Shown piece after piece: positions 23,313 through 24,455 of a DNA stretch of 24,455 nt. Origin of the DNA: a virus; the IMG/VR virus record IMGVR_UViG_3300017782_000212, positions 1 to 24,455 of that record, one strand, 5' to 3'. The translations under genes were made by a program, and so were the position numbers. Under the pieces are notes generated by a model. The model worked only from the letters and a program-made list of their open reading frames with translations, ran no database searches and was not told the DNA's origin. Numbering within the stretch: position 1 is the first letter of the stretch; each line of letters opens with the position of its first letter.

Positions 23313-24356
23313 TTAAATTATTCTATAATTAAAACCGACTGAAAAATCATGCCACGATCTATTCCAGTATTTATGGTATTTTCCTTGGGAAAATAATCCT
23401 AATTGTTTATTTACTTGCCACCCTAAAATCAAACCGCCTGTGTAGTCAAACCAAGTATTACCATCAACAAAGTTGGTATATGAGTATTCGTTTTTAGCAC
23501 TTACATGGAGAGGTAATACACTTGCCCAAGAGTGGAGCCAAAATGATTTAGTATAGTGATAATAATCATATCCTAATACTAATGAATGATTCCATTGATA
23601 GGGTAACAAAGCTCTTTCTTGATCAACATATTCATTTAATACGTTAGGAAGAGTAACAGCATTCCATACTATATTATTTTCGGCCACTATATCTCCACTT
23701 GGGTTAATCCATTCTCCTTCAAAATTAGTACCATAACCTTGTTCAATAGCTATGTTTGTAAAATCAGCTCCCGCTAATTCAGATAAGGGATCAAATCCAT
23801 AGGGTTCAGAAAAACGTTGAACTAAACCAATGTTTAGAGAAAATTCTTTAGCTATATTATATCTATAGCGTTGTGAAGCTTCAAAATATCTTAGATCAGC
23901 AAAGCCATCTTGCACATACTCTACTTTTAAAATCCAATGATCATGAACATATCTTAAAAAGTGCTGTTGATCAACAAATTTACTTCCTTGTTGTCTTTTA
24001 TAATCAAATTCAAATAAATATTCTAAGCCTTCTACATTACCTACTGTAGCAGCATCTGAAACTGATGTTTCAGTACCATTGTAGAATACATTTTTTCTAT
24101 TTTCATAATCCAAACGAGCTATTTTTCTAACACCAAAAGCTAGGGTATAATCAAAAGGGGTAGACTCAATGTTTTCTTCTAAAATACCAGTGGCAGGATT
24201 TATAGAGTAAATACTAATATCTGCTAATGAATTATTACCCGTTACAGCGGTATAAAAAGTAGCAAATTTGAGTTGTTTTTTACCCCAATCTTTAAGTTGT
24301 TGGGCTTGTACTAAAAGAGGTACACAACATAATAAAGTGATTAAAAGCTTTTTCAT
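23313..24356 (-). CDS. Outer-membrane beta-barrel protein with signal peptide, 347 aa
   Basis: The first 18 residues (MKKLLITLLCCVPLLVQA) are a classical signal peptide, with likely cleavage after VQA before QQLKDW. The mature part has many alternating-residue strands ending in aromatic residues, e.g. FDYTLAFGVRKIARLDYENR, YLFEFDYKRQQGSKFVDQQH, YRYNIAKEFSLNIGLVQRFS and a final strand WHDFSVGFNYRII. This is the pattern of a beta-barrel outer-membrane protein, with perhaps 12-16 strands. Similar conserved proteins are present in marine T4-like phages (my recollection; function unknown). It is not the T9SS PorP/SprF family, whose typical start pattern is absent. It would be made in the host and inserted in the outer membrane, perhaps to alter receptors, block superinfection or aid uptake or export. 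Its ATG overlaps the stop of the upstream T9SS-tagged gene (ATGA). Confidence 0.75.
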   Translation of the reverse strand: MKKLLITLLCCVPLLVQAQQLKDWGKKQLKFATFYTAVTGNNSLADISIYSINPATGILEENIESTPFDYTLAFGVRKIARLDYENRKNVFYNGTETSVSDAATVGNVEGLEYLFEFDYKRQQGSKFVDQQHFLRYVHDHWILKVEYVQDGFADLRYFEASQRYRYNIAKEFSLNIGLVQRFSEPYGFDPLSELAGADFTNIAIEQGYGTNFEGEWINPSGDIVAENNIVWNAVTLPNVLNEYVDQERALLPYQWNHSLVLGYDYYHYTKSFWLHSWASVLPLHVSAKNEYSYTNFVDGNTWFDYTGGLILGWQVNKQLGLFSQGKYHKYWNRSWHDFSVGFNYRII

Positions 24357-24455
24357 TGTTTAACAATTTTTTTAGTAAACATAAGATCATTATAAGTTAG
24401 GATTAAATTATAAATACCTGCCTCAAATTGACTTAAATCTAATTGATTTACGTTA
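24353..24455 (-). CDS. C-terminal end of a protein with a T9SS type A-like sorting domain (N-terminus outside window)
   Basis: Only the last 33 residues are in the window, in an open frame running off the right edge and ending in TGA at 24353-24355. They read NVNQLDLSQFEAGIYNLILT followed by YNDLMFTKKIVKQ. This is the usual end of Bacteroidota type A C-terminal sorting domains: a 'Ldls.l..GiY.l.' strand, a gap, and a terminal 'KKIVKQ' strand. Such domains direct proteins through the type IX secretion system to the cell surface or outside, and are cleaved on arrival. The stop overlaps the ATG of the outer-membrane protein (ATGA), so the two are co-transcribed and probably co-translated. The rest of the protein and its activity cannot be judged from this window. 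A chance resemblance of a short Ig-like strand pair is possible but less likely. Confidence 0.6.
   Translation of the reverse strand, partial: NVNQLDLSQFEAGIYNLILTYNDLMFTKKIVKQ

Noticed and set aside
23313-24356. The beta-barrel as a PorP/SprF T9SS component
   Set aside because: The typical PorP/SprF start (a QDPxFSQY-type stretch soon after the signal peptide and the NPAxAG motif) is absent; the T9SS link comes only from the neighbour.
1-24455. Prophage or host chromosome origin of the window
   Set aside because: No integrase, attachment-site repeat, repressor or host housekeeping gene is seen, and the gene set is that of a lytic T4-like phage; the T9SS-like end alone is not enough to argue for host DNA.

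Overview
This window is most likely a piece of a lytic, contractile-tailed (T4-like, myovirus-type) phage genome that infects a marine member of the Bacteroidota. It is strongly AT-rich (roughly 30% G+C by eye). All 25 genes lie on the minus strand, packed with almost no space between them, and many neighbours overlap at a shared TAATG or ATGA. No stretch of even 100 bases lacks a gene; the longest gap is 85 bases at 19748-19832. I saw no tRNA, rRNA, CRISPR array, integrase or insertion sequence. T4 kinship rests on recognisable gp55 (late sigma factor), gp25, gp6 and gp5-like hub proteins, and on several structural proteins that resemble families I know from marine T4-like phages. The Bacteroidota host is an inference. 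It rests on a type IX secretion sorting signal at the right edge, an outer-membrane barrel protein, a laminarinase-type GH16 enzyme, and the absence of visible Shine-Dalgarno sites in front of almost every gene.

Read in the direction of transcription (high to low coordinates), the first block (about 24455-21946) is an accessory or host-interaction island. It holds the tail end of a protein with a T9SS-type C-terminal domain, a signal-peptide-bearing outer-membrane beta-barrel, a two-helix membrane protein (possible holin), a staphylococcal-nuclease-like enzyme and a GH16 glucanase. The second block (21913-17128) holds small morphogenesis or regulatory proteins: a basic/helical protein, a very acidic protein, a PD-(D/E)XK nuclease-like protein, two small unknowns, an HD-phosphohydrolase relative that has lost its metal-binding HD pair, a one-helix membrane protein, the gp55-like sigma factor, and a small helical protein. 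A short, relatively GC-rich non-coding stretch with a hairpin and repeats (19748-19832) divides this block.

The third block (17156-1) is the baseplate and tail-fibre module. It begins with a gp5-like hub protein carrying an M15 (VanY-type) peptidoglycan peptidase. A separate short gene follows that looks like the missing C-terminal part of the hub. Next come two unknowns, gp25, gp6, and a run of large Ser/Thr/Asn-rich structural proteins. The run ends in a LamG-domain protein that leaves the window at position 1.

Together the genes describe late-phase functions: a sigma factor to switch on late genes, baseplate and fibre parts that they encode, a tail-tip enzyme to cut peptidoglycan on entry, and a set of envelope- and polysaccharide-directed proteins. 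The most unusual points are the hub split around an M15 domain, the phage-borne T9SS sorting signal coupled to an outer-membrane protein gene, the GH16 enzyme without a signal peptide, and the apparently dead HD-domain protein beside gp55.
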